The notes under the pieces were generated by a model. That model saw only the letters and a list, made by a program, of their open reading frames with translations. It searched no databases and had not been told where the DNA came from. Shown here piece after piece: positions 36,379-49,830 of a stretch of DNA of 64,000 nucleotides; within the stretch, counting starts at the first letter, position 1; every line of letters starts with the position of its first letter. The DNA is from Stictocephala bisonia (lineage: Eukaryota; Arthropoda; Insecta; Hemiptera; Membracidae), in NCBI GenBank assembly GCA_035578905.1, contig JAQJVL010000807.1:62001-126000 (forward strand), written 5' to 3'. Position numbers and translations under genes: made by a program.

Positions 36379-39300
36379 TTAATCCCAGTTATTTTAAATT
36401 AATTACGATTATTTTAAGACATTAAGTAACATTTTCTGTTCAAAAGCCCAAACAAGTAAATAGTATTTTTTTAGCTGCTTTTCGTACATTTATGTAAATT
36501 CTTCTTCCCGAAGTTACATAAATAAGTACTTATCAAAATCACCATTCTATTATGTGCTTAAAACTCTCATTACTGACATGCGTACAGGCACGTAAATGTA
36601 TTCCTTTTAAAATTATTTACATGAATACAAATTGGGAGTAAAAAACATAATTATTACTACTATAAAATTACGTGATTTTATTCTTACTTATGGAATTAGT
36701 TACAGTGTTTGGTCAATTATGTTGATTGTACATGAGATGATTTGGATTTATTTACTATTATTTAGTTGCTTAAATATAAATGTATAACTCCAAAATAAAA
36801 TAAAAAAAATGTATGTGAGAATATTTTCCATTATACAGTATACTATTCCCCATTCTCAATAGAATAATATCCATACATCAATTTTCCTTAAAATATTAAC
36901 TATAATAAATGTGAAGAAAATGGAAATCATTGGCATTTCTACCTTTCATTAAAATTATTTTGTAATTTTCAGTTTTTATTTATTTATAATGCCTTTTTCA
37001 TAATTCCCAACATCATTATTACTATTGTAGAATACATTTAGCCAGGAAAAAGTAATAATCTACTGAAAATAACATATTATGGTACAGTGGATTAATTATT
37101 TTATTACTTGGTTTTACACTCATTATGTATTAATTAATTTATATAGATTACATTGTTGAAGAAGCACACAGTTATCATAAGAGAAAATATTGTCTGATTA
37201 TAATATATAATAGTTAACAGCAGTCTACGGAACTGTGTATTAAAATAATCATACTTTTAATAGAGTATGAATTATTATTGAATTATTATACATGAGAGCT
37301 AAATTTTCACAAGATATTTATTTCTGAAATTATAAAATATGATAAAAAATGATCTTTATCAAACATATCATTTACTGTATTCTTATTTTGGTATTACATA
37401 TTTGGAAGACAATATTTAGTAATTAACACGTACATATATGTTTTAATTTGTGTAAAATAAATGCAAATAAAACACACAAAAAGCCCCAAAATTTTAGCAA
37501 TGAAAATGTAATAATTTACCGTAAGAAGAAATTTCATAAATGAAATGTTTAAGGTTTTACGTCTTTGGGTTTATTTGATTTCGTGATTTTATCATAGGCG
37601 TCTTGTTCTATTTTACTTTTCAGGCAGTTTAGTTGCTGCTTTGGTTTGGAGATAATCAAGTTTATTAGACTAATATGAGGGCCTTTACATATGTATTTTT
37701 AGATATTTATACACTAGTGCAGGAGAGAAAGAAGAAGTATTTGGATATGCAGTATTAAATTGACTTAGTGACATATTTTATCAGGTAATAATATTACTAT
37801 CATAATATTCACTAACAAATGTTATAAACGTTATCAACAACTATTCTCTTGCTGAAAGTTTGTTTGATAAAGGTTTGAAATAAAGAGGATTATATAACAT
37901 TTATAGCACAACGTATCCACACTTTACCTAAATATATTATCACTCATTTTAATAGAAATTGAAATGACAGTGACATTATTTTCATTTCATGCTTTACATA
38001 AAGTTGGGAGTAGAGGTATCCATTATAATAATGAATATGTGTCGATATCGTTCACGTTTTTGACAGAAATATAAAGAAGGTGATGGAGAAGATACGCGTA
38101 TGTTTTGTAGCCTGTTAAATCATACTTTTTTTCCATTAAGAAAATATGTTCATTATAGGCTATTTACAATACAAATCTAAATTAAATCAAAATGATAGTG
38201 CCGGATAGAGTTAATTTTGAACTAATGTTTAATTTTGATTTAAGGCAAAACTCAATAATTTCACTTGAAGTTTAAAACATTATTTTAAATGCCCTTTTAT
38301 ATATTCTATGTAAAGATCAATGGTTTTAGAAAGAACCTTGGTATGCGCGAGAGGGGAAGTGAGTTATAGTGTAGTGGGGCATGAGAGGGGAGGTGAAGCC
38401 TGGTGACAAGTGGTTGAATTAAACAATTGAATGTGTAGTTGTTTTCCAATTCAACGGACTTTTCCTATTGTTTAAATTCCCAATAACGATCCCCTACGAA
38501 TGTGCAGATAATTTCGTCCACCAATTAATGATTGATATTATTGAGATCTTAATTTGGAATAATCATCTTGATTAATCATTCTAACTTTAAATAACTACAA
38601 TATAGAAAACAGTGTATAAAATATTTTATAAATTAGTCTTCGTAATAAATATTCACTTAATTTGTATACCTACCAACATTCAATATGCTATTCAAAACAC
38701 TATTACAAATAAAAAACATGCTGGTACTAACTAGTACACTATAAAGCAACCAAGTATTGAGGGGTTGTTTTGTATATATCTCAATCATCCTGCCATACTT
38801 TACAACAATCTTAATTTATAATCCAAGTTTCCATAATTAGTGTGTTGTTTAATTAATACAAGCTTTGGAGATCTGTTTGTTAAGGTCATACTAGCATGGA
38901 TTAGGATTTTTTTTGGTAATATTACAATGAGTTACAAAGAAAAATATTATTTACCTAAATCTCGATCAATTTTAATTAGGTTTACTTTAATTCTCATTTT
39001 CACTAATGAGTGTCTATTTTGTTACTTAATATTTTGTTACTTAAAGAAACATTGTATTCACCTATATCATAAACAATTTTGATTAAGTATACATACTTTC
39101 ATTTTTATTTTGACTAATGAATATAAATAATAATGACTATAGAGCATTCCTAAATACGGAACAGAAATGTGTTGTACGCAATATGAGAAACTATAAATGT
39201 TGTTTAATAAAAACCATTTATTTTTTAATTTAATATCATTCTTAGTTTGTGTATGGTAGTTCCATTAATTCTACCTTTGAGTGTAGAACTAATCATACAA

Positions 39301-40769
39301 TGTATTTATTTGAACACGCATTGCTTTTACGGATTGTGTGATACATGTTAGTTGAAACACAACCAACATGTAACATTGGGTGCTAAATATTTCAGGAGGC
39401 CCCTTCACAATTATTCATGAAAACAACCTAATGGAAACGAGAAACTCTCTTGCTAAATTGAAAATAAGAGCAAGTTCAAATAAGGCAATCTTTGTCACTC
39501 TAATGGTGCGTTCAAGAATAACAATGTTCTCATTATAACTTTTAATATGAAAACAACAACGATTTCAATATGAATTGGGAAACTCTTGAATTTCTTTTTT
39601 ATTCAGAGCAGTAAATTAAAGAGGAAACATTTATTAACTTATGGGTATCTATAAATACTCCACTCACAACGATTAACCTTTAAAGATGATAGTCTGCCAA
39701 TAACAAAAACACGCACGACACCGAATTGTAATTACATATAAATATTTTTAGTCATGTATTACTGCATTGGCATTTTTTAAACTAAATCAAATAATATATT
39801 TATTTAAAAATGTATATAGAAAGTGAAATATAATTATGCAACCCAAATTAAAATACCTTAGATAAATTAGAATAGATTAAAGCTGATAGTATAAGACAGT
39901 TTTTAAAATATAAAAATTTTAATTACTTATCACTATATTTGCTTAAAATGTATGAGTTTATCTCACATAATTAATTTGTTATAATTTATATAGCAACAAT
40001 CATGGTTACAATTATATCAAGTTTTACGAGAAGCTTTACAACATAATAGCATCGATCCTTTGACTAATGGTAAAACGGAATTATTATTAAAGAACCAAGC
40101 GTCATTTTTTATGCAAAGGATATATTATAAAAATATATAATTAACAATTAAAGGACTTGCTTTAAGTTATAACAAATATGCTTAACAGCAACGTTGCAGA
40201 GTTACGATGAATGGCATGGTATAAACGTTTTCACTTATGAAATTATAATATGTGCACTTTTCTCATATTTACTAATGTATGAGAGTATATATATTTTACT
40301 ACATTTATGAATATAATAGAGAAATCTAATTTGTAAATTTTAAAATTTGTAGTATAAGTGTGTTACAGGATTGATTGATTTTTCACCAGGTATATTATAT
40401 TATTTTAGAATATTCAAATACAAAATATTTCATTATAATACATTTAAAATATTGATTTGGATTTACTTACGTCAAATGTTAATATGAGTCTATATACGTC
40501 ATTTGACTCCACCAAAGTCAAAATACATTAGAAAAAGGGCTTTCTAAACCTGTTAAAACTTATAAAAAGTTAACCAAATTTAGTACCTTTTATTCATTAA
40601 CACAGTGGAATTGTACGAAAGGAAAATTCTCATTAGGAAAGAATTGTACAAGATATAAAGGTCAATAATTTGGTGAGAATTTCGGGTAAATACTTGCTAA
40701 TTTTTTTATATACACGAGGCTTTGCTCCAAAATAATGCTCCAGAGAAGTAAAGTAATACTCTAATAGAA
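36379..40769. other. AT-rich non-coding stretch
   Basis: No gene recognised in about 4.4 kb. An 80-codon frame at 38840-39082 is AT-driven, starts with a non-ATG codon and has no similarity. A G-rich patch at 38340-38410 (GAGAGGGGAAG, GAGAGGGGAGG) stands out but is short. Confidence 0.5.
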
Positions 40770-41103
40770 GTGAAATTCACCAAACCAACTCAAAAGCGAT
40801 ATAATGGCCGAGTTAAAAAAGTTTTCTTCCGAGAACGCCAAGCTGCGAAACTCTCTTCATTTCTTTTCCGACGCAGCTGACAAAAGCAACAAGTTAATGG
40901 AGGATATTCAAAAACAGTTTAAGAAAACACAACTTGACCACCTGCAGCTTATGAAGGAAAATGCGGAGCTCCGAGAAACAGTCAGTAGCTTAGAAGGACG
41001 CCTAAAGAACCTAGAGCAGCATTCTAGACGTCAGAACATCGAGATCCATGGCATTCCTGATACTCCAGGCAAAAACGTCGAGCAGATCCTCCAGGTTGTC
41101 TAA
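40770..41103 (+). pseudogene. LINE ORF1-like coiled-coil protein fragment
   Basis: The frame reads NQLKSDIMAELKKF, then a heptad-rich stretch (FSDAADKSNKLMEDIQKQFK, ENAELRETVSSLEGRLKNLE) and QHSRRQNIEIHGIPDTPGKN, ending at a stop after LQVV. A coiled coil followed by LEQ.SRR.NIEI.GIP is the standard start of the RRM-like part of ORF1 proteins in CR1/Jockey-type LINEs; these bind element RNA. The rest of ORF1 is missing, so this is a truncated relic. It is noticeably more GC-rich than its flanks, which implies a fairly recent insertion. Confidence 0.75.
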
Positions 41104-43485
41104 CGTCGACTCATTAATCAAGTTAAAATTGAACCAATTAATTGTCCTTTAAAAATGCTTTGTAGGACGATTATATGTATACAGGATGTAATAAACATTT
41201 TCCTGGTTGTTAATTTTCGGATTATACACCTAAATATGAACAAAAAACATTCTGCCAAACCCCACTCTTGTTAGTGTCTAATTTGTTGTGCTTTTACAAC
41301 AAAACTATTAATTCTAGAATGATTTGACTGACTGGCCTAAAATGTTACAAACAAAATAAATGTGACACTAATAATATGTCTAACCCTTTTATAATGCTGG
41401 CCATTGAACGTTCTAAATTATTTTTGTTTTAAAAGATACTTAAAGTTGAGAATTTGAGAGATTGACAATTTGTAAGTAGTTAATAATCTCAAAGGGTGTT
41501 TTTTTTCACTGTTTAGTAACAGTAATTAATAAAAGTTTACGAAGTTTTAAGTCATTTGGTCAAACTGTTCATGAGTTATTAATTTTTGTTATATGTTTAT
41601 ATATATATATAACAAAATTTATGATATTCACCTATATAATAGCTAAGTGAATTTTGAAGAAAGAAAATCAGCCTTACTTTATTGGTCTAAATTAAGTAAC
41701 TCACAAAAAAAAAAAAAAAAAAAAAAAGGTAGGGTTTGAACGCACTGTGGGTGTAAATATTGGTGTCAATGACGTCATATATGTATTAGCAGGTTAGCAT
41801 GTTACTCTAACTGCAGTAATAATTAGTAAAAACGAACAATATCTTCTATAATTTGTCATTCTGTATTGAAATCTTTTTTACTAAGCGCAATTAAAATAAT
41901 GCATATATTAATAATCTTAAAGAATGTATTTTTGTTATGTTGTAGATGGAGAAGAATTTGTGTTTTTTCTCTGTTTGGTTATCTTCCAGAATGATAAACA
42001 TATGAGGACATCTTAAGTACAGTATGTTCAGAGAAGGAAGTGTAAAATCAATCCTGAAACTCCGCACAGGTAAGCCGCTTACTCACGACTTACTGACACA
42101 GCAATACGTGTTGTCAGCTCATTTAACATATCCCTAACTTTAAAAAAAGATGTTTAATCAGATTAAATGAAATTAATTTAAGGCTTAAGGTTCATTAAAA
42201 GATTTAAGTATTTGTGTTTTGCATATTTAACTAACTCTAAGTAACTAAAGTCTACCATATTCCAGAACATTCCGAGTAAAACACAAATTTAAAGTTTTTA
42301 AAACATGCTATTACTAAAGTATAACTTTTCCATAATTTTAAAGCGAAAAATATTTAAAACCTTGCAAAGTAGTAGCTAATTTGAAGGAAAAAATAGGAAA
42401 AACAATGGAAACAAGTTGATAGTTTTCGACCATGATTGTGGTAATTGTCTTGTAAACAGTGATGCTAAGATCAATTTGAATGGGATATTACACTTTCTAA
42501 TTAACAGCTTTTCTTTGGAACATATATTATTATTAAATATATGTTTTACGAAAAACTAAAAATAGTTGGCAATGAGTCAATTTGTATAAGCCAAAACTAA
42601 GATTACATAAACTGCTATTTTCTTTTATAGAAAACGTGAAAAGCAATATATTTATACGGTAGTGCGTGAGTGGAAATGTACAAGTTATAAGTCTTGATTC
42701 TTATAACGAAACTTTTACTTATATACTTTACGTTACATAGTGCAGTTTTACAAAATGTTTGTGAGATGTTATTTGACAGTCAAATATATTTCCAGAAAAA
42801 TATTACCCATATCATATTTTAATGGAAGTATGAATATATTTCATAAATAAAATTTGCATTATAATTATTTTGCATTCATAATTTATCAAAAACTTATATT
42901 TATTTGAATAAAAAATAACCAGTTTTTTATTAAAATAGTTTAACAAATTATTTTAAATTTGTATTAAAAAAAAAACATTATTGCTCTAGCAAATCTATTT
43001 TAGGAGGATACATCAAAATCTTTTCTCACATCATATTTCCAATGAAATCCATAGTGCAATTTGAAATAAATTAGTTATTAAGTTATATTATATACTATAT
43101 TGTAATGTTAAATTGTAGAGGAGTGAACAAATTAGCTATTCCCAAACCATGTGTTTACATAAAAGTGATTGTAGCTTTAGATGACACAAGATTGTTTTCA
43201 ATGATTTTTAATGCACCACAAGAACTTAGGAAAACAAAGTGTCCTGTAAATCACCGACTGTCGTTCTGAAAGGCTAAAGTAAAACAGTTCTTTAGTGTGT
43301 GTTGATTGTAAATGGCCAGCCAAGAAGAAACATTGCTCACTCTAGGATTTATGTGTGCTGAAACCACTATTGGTACGTTTAGTGCAAGACTTGGAATGTT
43401 TATTGTTGTTACCAACAATCACTAAATAGAGAAAACATCTTAATGCGTTGAGGAGCCAAATTATAATCCTTCAACGTACAATGTA
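41104..43485. other. AT-rich non-coding stretch
   Basis: No gene recognised. A 23-A run lies at 41705-41727. The last few hundred bases could be eroded 5' parts of the following LINE. Confidence 0.5.
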
Positions 43486-45060
43486 TAGTTAAAGTCAGCA
43501 GAGCCTGATGGTATTAGACCGAAATATATAATTAATAATAGGCCTATCAGTTATTTAAAATTAGTGTTAATTAATATTGTAAATAGTATATTTAGTACAG
43601 GTGTCATTCCTCCTCAGCTAAAGATAACATATGGTAGGCCTATTTTTAAACGAGGACAAAAACAAGGTCCTAACTGTTATAGGACCATTAGGGCAGTTTC
43701 AGTAATTATAAAGATTATGGAACACTTGGTAACCAACAATTAAATCAACACTTTGAAGATAATGAAATTATCAGCAAAAAACAATTTGGGTTTGTCAAGC
43801 ATAAATAACAATTGACTTACTGGAAGAACTAATAAATTATTTTAATTTAGCATTACATGAAAATAAATTTGTTATTACAATAGAAACTGATCTAACTAAG
43901 GCCTTTGACCTGGTTAACTATGATATAATTTTAAAGAAAATGTCGAATATGGGAATTAGAGGTAATTTATGTAGATTTTTCGTTGATTATTTTAAAGAAT
44001 GAAAAATATGTACTTCAATAGGGATTATATTTATTAGTAGTTGTGAACAAAATTGTGGCTTGATTCAAGGTAGTTTTATATCACCAACCCTGTTCAAAAT
44101 CTATGTAAATTACCTACCATACCTAAAATTAAAGTGTAAGATTTTGCAGTAAGCAGATGACAATATAGCCTACATTGTTCATAGAAAAATCAACACAGGG
44201 ATACCCTATTTACAGAATTACCTTAATTTACTCATACAATATTTCTTCAGTAATTCTATAAAGGGTCAAATGTATCATTCTTTAAGCTCGTTTCTTACTG
44301 GATATCTAATGTAATGTAACAAACACTCCAGTAAAAAAATTCTATAAATATAAATGCCTCAAAAATTAAAGCATTAATATTTATCTAAGAATTAAAAATG
44401 ACGTAGTACCTAACAGAGATACAAAGATTATATGTCATAGCTATGAATGTGTAATAAACACAAATAGATGTACGTGTAAACATTTAATATTTGTAAATAC
44501 CATTAAATATTTGGGTATACTTTTGAATTGGAATATGAAATATGTTTGGCATATTTAATTTTTAGTTAATAATTTAAAAGAGGTTTTATTTAAATGTACA
44601 AAAATTAACTATTATTTTTCAGTAGCTGTATGGAGACTAATATATTTCGCACTCATACAAAGTTTGTTTTACTATGGAGTAGCATTATACTATTTAGCCC
44701 CAAACTATGTTTAGGTTAGTTTAAAGAATGAAATAAATAGAATAAGAGAAGAATTATTCACAATAATACCCCTGGATCTTTTGACTATAATGGATTATGA
44801 AAATTTAGCAAGGTATACAGATATTAGTAGGCTTTATTTTAATGTAAAATACAGAAATCAACGTAATGTAGGATATGGTCTAAGACATATAGGATATTTG
44901 ATGTTCAGAGACATTACAACAATTATGGAACACTAGTTTTAAAACATAAGATACCATCACTGCTCAATTTATTGACCAGGAAATTGCAAACACTAACAAT
45001 TGTTTAAAAGACGTTTCATTAATTTGTCAAAAAATGCAAATTAAAATCACATTAAACATA
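43486..45060 (+). pseudogene. Decayed LINE reverse transcriptase (RT domain through C-terminus)
   Basis: In successive frames it reads LKSAEPDGIRPKYI, STGVIPPQLK, GRPIFKRGQKQGPNCYRTI, TIETDLTKAFDLVNYDIILK, CGLIQGSFISPTLFKIYVNY and Q*ADDNIA. These are the RT fingers and palm motifs: PDGI, P..K, RPI..KG, the D.TKAFD aspartate, GL.QG..(I/L)SP..F and the (F/Y)ADD box, here with a stop in place of the residue before ADD. KYLGILLNWNMK, a QSLFYYG segment and LYFNVKYRNQRNV follow. At least ten stops and frameshifts make it clearly dead. Likely a CR1/Jockey-type element. It has drifted to the AT content of its surroundings, so it is old. Confidence 0.85.
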
Positions 45061-46479
45061 CTACTTGGTAATTATATTATACAACTATTTATTTAGCTTA
45101 CATACAGCACCAATTTCATAATCTATATTTGACACAACACGTATACACAATCACCTCACTTTTTTTCTTTTTGAATAACACAGATTGTAAAAAAAAATTT
45201 TTCATTAATTCATTAAAAAAACTACTACTGTACAACTAAGAAGAAATAAAAAAATATTTATAGGTTATGGTAAATATAGGGCTCATCCACCCAATTCACC
45301 CACATTCAGACATAAAACAGACGATGAATTTGACAAAGAGAAATAGTACTTCTTGTTTGTTCAATCATGTAAATAAATGTAAGAAACAATTGTGTCGGTC
45401 AACGTCGCCTCACCAGAAATTTGGGCCTTTGTGTTATAATGACTCTTTCAATTATATAATTTCTGTAGCAAACACTCACATTTCCAAAATATACAGTATT
45501 GGACATCTCACTCAACCTGTTAGGCAATAGAGAATTTATTTATTTATAATTACGTAAGATTTCACATGTCATATTGATTCTATTTCATTTATTAACATTG
45601 CTATTTTTTTTGTAATTTAAGTTATTCATTTTATGTGTAGATTACAATATTGCAATGGTACTGTGCTTTTCCAAAATATTTTTCTGTTGACATAAATATT
45701 GAATAAATATAAGCACTTCCCATCATTAAAATGAAACACTATGTAATATATATATTTTTTATTTAAACAGCAAGACATTTTAGTTTATATCTTAATTATC
45801 AGATATGCCAGAGAGATTAATATGTTTGCCGCTATGTAGTTTAAACTCTTATGTAATTTTATGAATAAATGAATTTAATTGGATCCCAAACCGAAGGACA
45901 TAGATGGTTGGGTTAAGCTTATTAAATGGATACCAGTAGTTTCCATCTGTAAAATAACATTACCTAATTTATTTTTCAGGAAAAAGGTAAGTCCTCCCCT
46001 AGCCCATTTAAAAATCTACAAACGTTTTTATAAATTTGTGTCACTGACAATATGAACATATTATTTTTTTTTAACATTTTGAAAAAAAGAGAAGCTATAT
46101 CTAGATTTTAAGTTTCGTCTCCTTAAATCTAAGAGTAAAAGATCGGCCAGCCACATATTGTAGGGAAGACGAGAGAGTAATGAACTGTGTTCTCGAATAT
46201 CCACTATTGACCAACTAAAACCAATAAATTAATAAACTTCTGATCATGCCTGTTTGAAAAAAGTGGAACAATTTGGTTTCCTCTTTCCTACCCCCTTACA
46301 ACAAGGTAAAATGAAACTATCTTCCTGTCCTGTATAAAATAGTATCTTTAATAACATATAATTAAAGGTCTAAGCTGTTGGGCTGGAATAGTAACTCATT
46401 TTAGCTTTAAATTAAGGTGATTTACGTTTATTTTACAGTTATTTATTCAAATGTTTTATTACTAATCCACCAATCTAGA
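45061..46479. other. AT-rich non-coding stretch
   Basis: No gene recognised. An 87-codon frame at 45267-45530 has no similarity. It overlaps what may be the 3' UTR of the preceding LINE. Confidence 0.5.
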
Positions 46480-46605
46480 ATGTTATATTTTAATAGCATC
46501 ATCTTTGAAACATCACTTAAAATAAATTATTTTTATGATATTATAATTTGGCTATCTGAAGAGTTGACTGAAATACCAGTGTCTGAAATTTGTTTATGCA
46601 AGGGA
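46480..46605. repeat. Diverged duplication, copy A
   Basis: TCTAGAATGTTATATTTTAA, CATC.TC, then GAAGAGTTGACTGAAATACC and TTTGTTTATGCAAGG match 47275-47440 in order with many substitutions and small indels. Confidence 0.55.
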
Positions 46606-46859
46606 TTTTGACAAATAATTTGTCAATTTGATGAAGAATTGTTACATTTTGGTTAAAGTTGTGCTGAAGGAAATGTGCCTTAGTATTTTAAAGAATATTT
46701 TTATTAGTATTATATTGAACACTTCTATATCATAATTAAAAATATAAAGTAGAAAACATTTAACAACACGTGTCCAATTATCTTCAAATGTTAAATTTCT
46801 CGCATTTTAAGTTAGGTGAACATTACCTAACTTAAAATGTAACCTATCCACATTTAGGA

Positions 46860-46985
46860 TATGGATTAGAGGGTGGACTAATACCAATGTACGAGATGTG
46901 AGAGTAAATATCGCTGAAAATGTAAGAGTGGGTTTGTGGGTCAATGCCACTCCAAAAGTATGGGTGGACAGGATAGTGAAATCTG
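46860..46985. repeat. GGGT-rich minisatellite, locus 3 (degenerate)
   Basis: Three or four eroded units: AGGGTGGACTAATACCAATG, then TGGGTTTGTGGGTCAATGCC and GTATGGGTGGACAGG. Same unit and orientation as the main arrays. Confidence 0.65.
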
Positions 46986-47274
46986 TCTTTAAACAGATTT
47001 ATCATTGTATATGACACACTGTGCCAGTCTAATTCAAATGAAAAATTATATTTAATGAGTTTGGGATTTTAACGTAATGTTTTTCAGCACGATTTTAGTG
47101 TTGGCTTTTTTATGTATATAAATACCTTAAATATACTAATTGTTTATGTGGTGATAAGCATCATATAGTTAGAGGATGGAACGCATTCCTTTAACTTATT
47201 TTAGAAATAAGCTGTACTGTGTTTACGTTTCTTTGAACTTAGTTTATATAAGAACTCTATTAATCATCATATAG

Positions 47275-47440
47275 TCTAGAATATTGTAATTCATAAACAT
47301 CCTCTTCAAACAATACTTATATTACAATTAATATCTCTAATAACCAATAAATCGTTTTTATATGATTATTATTTGGTTAGGTGAATAGTTGATTGAAATA
47401 TCAGTATTTAATATTTGTTTATGCAAAGGATATTATGGTT
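47275..47440. repeat. Diverged duplication, copy B
   Basis: Counterpart of 46480-46605 about 830 bp away, with GTGAATAGTTGATTGAAATA and TTTGTTTATGCAAAGG. Confidence 0.55.
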
Positions 47441-47605
47441 GTGAATTTTGACGAGACTGATAAATATTACGTTAGTCTGCCATGTCTTCATTTTTATGCA
47501 GATCAGGGGAAATATGACATATTCAATTTTACAAGGGAAGATGCGCTGTCAGATATGACACATTATACTACCGAAAAAAATTGGGCTAAAGGGAACGAGG
47601 CTTAG
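47393..47605 (+). other. Unassigned open frame, possible exon or transposon relic
   Basis: A 70-codon frame. From about residue 15 it reads MVVNFDETDKYYVSLPCLHF, YADQGKYDIFNF, TREDALSDMTHY and TTEKNWAKGNEA, with a balanced amino-acid mix that is unusual for chance AT-rich frames. I recognise no family. It begins inside duplication copy B and extends beyond the shared part. It could be a lone exon, a fragment of an unknown element, or chance. Confidence 0.25.
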
Positions 47606-47889
47606 AATTATAAATCAGTGTTTTTTATTAATGTTCTAATGAATACTCGTATGTGATAATTACAGTTATAATTTAAAGTAGAGAACAGGTAACTAAACAT
47701 TTCAAAAGATCATAAAAGGGTATATACAAAAGTGGCCAGTTTAGTTTCTCAATAAATTGAATATGTTGTAGATTTTTAAACACACTAAATTAATGAATTC
47801 ACTTTATCTGTTCAAGTATTTTAAGTCAGGTGCAATAACAAGTTATATTTAATACAATCAATTTATATTTTAATAGAGTATAATTGTAA

Positions 47890-48660
47890 AGGTAAAAAAA
47901 TCAGTAAGCTAATCCTTAAGTTCCTAAATATAAAAAATACAGTATGCTACTCCTTAAGTTCCTAAACATAAAAAATACAGTAAGCTACTTCTTAAGTTCC
48001 TAACATAAAAAATACAGTAATCTACTCCTTAAGTTCCTAACCATAAAAATTCAGTTAGATACTCCTTAAATTCCCAAAAGGGGAAAAATACCGTAAGCTA
48101 CTCCTTAAGTTCCTAAAGATAAAAAATACAGTAAGGTACTAATTAAGTTCCTAACATAAAAAATACAGTAAGCTACTCCTTAAGTTCCTAAATATAAAAA
48201 AATACAGTATGCTACTCCTTAAGTTCCTAAACATAAAAAATACAGTAAGCTACTTCTTAAGTTTCTAACATAAAAAATACAGTAATCTACTCCTTAAGTT
48301 CCTAACCATAAAAATTCAGTTAGATACTCCTTAAATTCCCAAAAGGGGAAAAATACCGTAAGCTACTCCTTAAGTTCCTAAAGATAAAAAATACAGTAAG
48401 GTACTAATTAAGTTCCTAACATAAAAAATACAGTAATCTACTCCTTAAGTTCCTAACCATAAAAATTCAGTTAGATACTCCTTAAATTCCCAAAAGGGGA
48501 AAAATACCGTAAGCTACTCCTTAAGTTCCTAAAGATAAAAAATACAGTAAGGTACTAATTAAGTTCTAAACATAAAAAAATACAGTAAGCTACTCCTTAA
48601 GTTTCTAAACATAAAAAATACAGTAAGCTACTCCTGAAGTTCCTAAACATAAAAAAATCA
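47890..48660. repeat. 38-bp satellite array with a 265-bp higher-order unit
   Basis: Monomers of about 38 bp carry TACAGTAAGCTACTCCTTAA then GTTCCTAAACATAAAA. A marker variant, CCCAAAAGGGGAAAAATACC, occurs at 48073, 48338 and 48489. The first spacing of 265 bp equals seven monomers; the second, 151 bp, equals four. So a seven-monomer block duplicated and the third copy lost three monomers. Confidence 0.95.
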
Positions 48661-48829
48661 TAACATCGATAAAATTTTTATTCTAAGTGTAGATTACATA
48701 ACAAATATTATTTTTAATATTTTACTTTCTAATTAAATTAATACATGACTTTTTTCCGATTTTGTAAGATAATCTGTATAGTATTACTACGAGAAATATT
48801 AAAATAGCTACACTCGATAAAGGTTGGCC

Positions 48830-49245
48830 AAGCCATATAGGGTGTTTTAAGTTGATAACGAATGTCTACCTAAGATTACCATGAGTGTCCATGTTAATCA
48901 ATGAATACTTAAGTTGACACAGGTAACTGACCGAACTATTTCCAAAGTTGATTTATGGTTATTTTCCAAGATTATCACGGGTGCTACTCAACGGGCTATC
49001 TAAACTTCTCAGTTGTTTCCCAAGTTGACTACTCCATTCGATAATGGTACACCATTATCAGTACCCTCTATTAGGTCAGTGATTGACCACGTGTGCTATA
49101 CAAGTGGACTATAGGTGGTTAGCAGAATTGATTACGTGGGTTATCAAAGCAGGGTAGAGGCTACCTAGATTAATCTAAGTGGTTTCTCATTTAGGTGAGT
49201 AGATATTTATGTTCTTCAGTGATTACTCATATTAATACTTAGTAG
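48830..49245. repeat. Degenerate short-unit minisatellite, about 22-24 bp
   Basis: Words such as AAGTTGAT, GATTACC or GATTATCACGGGTGCTA, and TATCTAA or TACCTAAG recur every 22-24 bp or multiples of that. Heavily diverged and richer in GC than its flanks. Confidence 0.5.
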
Positions 49246-49469
49246 CGAGTTGGTTGGATAGTAGGTTTTATTATATGGTACAGTTTATTATGGTTTACAA
49301 ACATATAACCTCAGAACAGATTTCGGACCATCTTAACTACTCACAATTACATAATATTTACATAACTTCAAAACATTTGGCACGTTTAATATATAGAAAC
49401 TGCTAAAAATAAGACAATTATAGTGTAGACAACGAACTGAAAGTTGCAGTGAAACTGTTTGGAATTTTT

Positions 49470-49830
49470 TTTTCCAATACCACCCATATCAATACCACTG
49501 TACGTATATGGGTGGGCGGTTGGGAAATGCTACTGTGCGTTATTGGTGGGTGGGTGGGTCAATACCACTGTACGTTATTGGTGGGTGGGTGGGTCAATAC
49601 CACTCTACGTGTATGCGTGGGCAGGTGGGTCAATACCACTGTACGTGTATGGGTGGGTAGATGGGTCAATACCACTGTACGTGCATATACAACACAGTAC
49701 CATAGTATGTGTATATACAACACAGTACCACAGTATATGTGTATGGGTGGGTGGGTGGGTCGTACCACAGTACGTGTATGGGTGGGTCGGTACCACAGTA
49801 TGTGTATGGGTGGGCGGGAGGATTTTTAAA
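49470..49830. repeat. GGGT-rich minisatellite, locus 4, with a G-quadruplex motif
   Basis: About ten units of roughly 36 bp, GTCAATACCACTGTACGT plus GTATGGGTGGGTGGG, in one orientation (G-rich plus). A side variant at 49682-49740 (CATATACAACACAGTACCA) is itself repeated twice. GGGTGGGTGGGTGGG at 49745-49759 is a canonical quadruplex motif. Overlapping open frames on both strands translate repeat only. Confidence 0.9.

Noticed and set aside
45267..45530. 87-codon open frame after the decayed LINE
   Set aside because: There is no recognisable domain; it probably lies in the eroded 3' part of the LINE, and a start and context for a gene are lacking.
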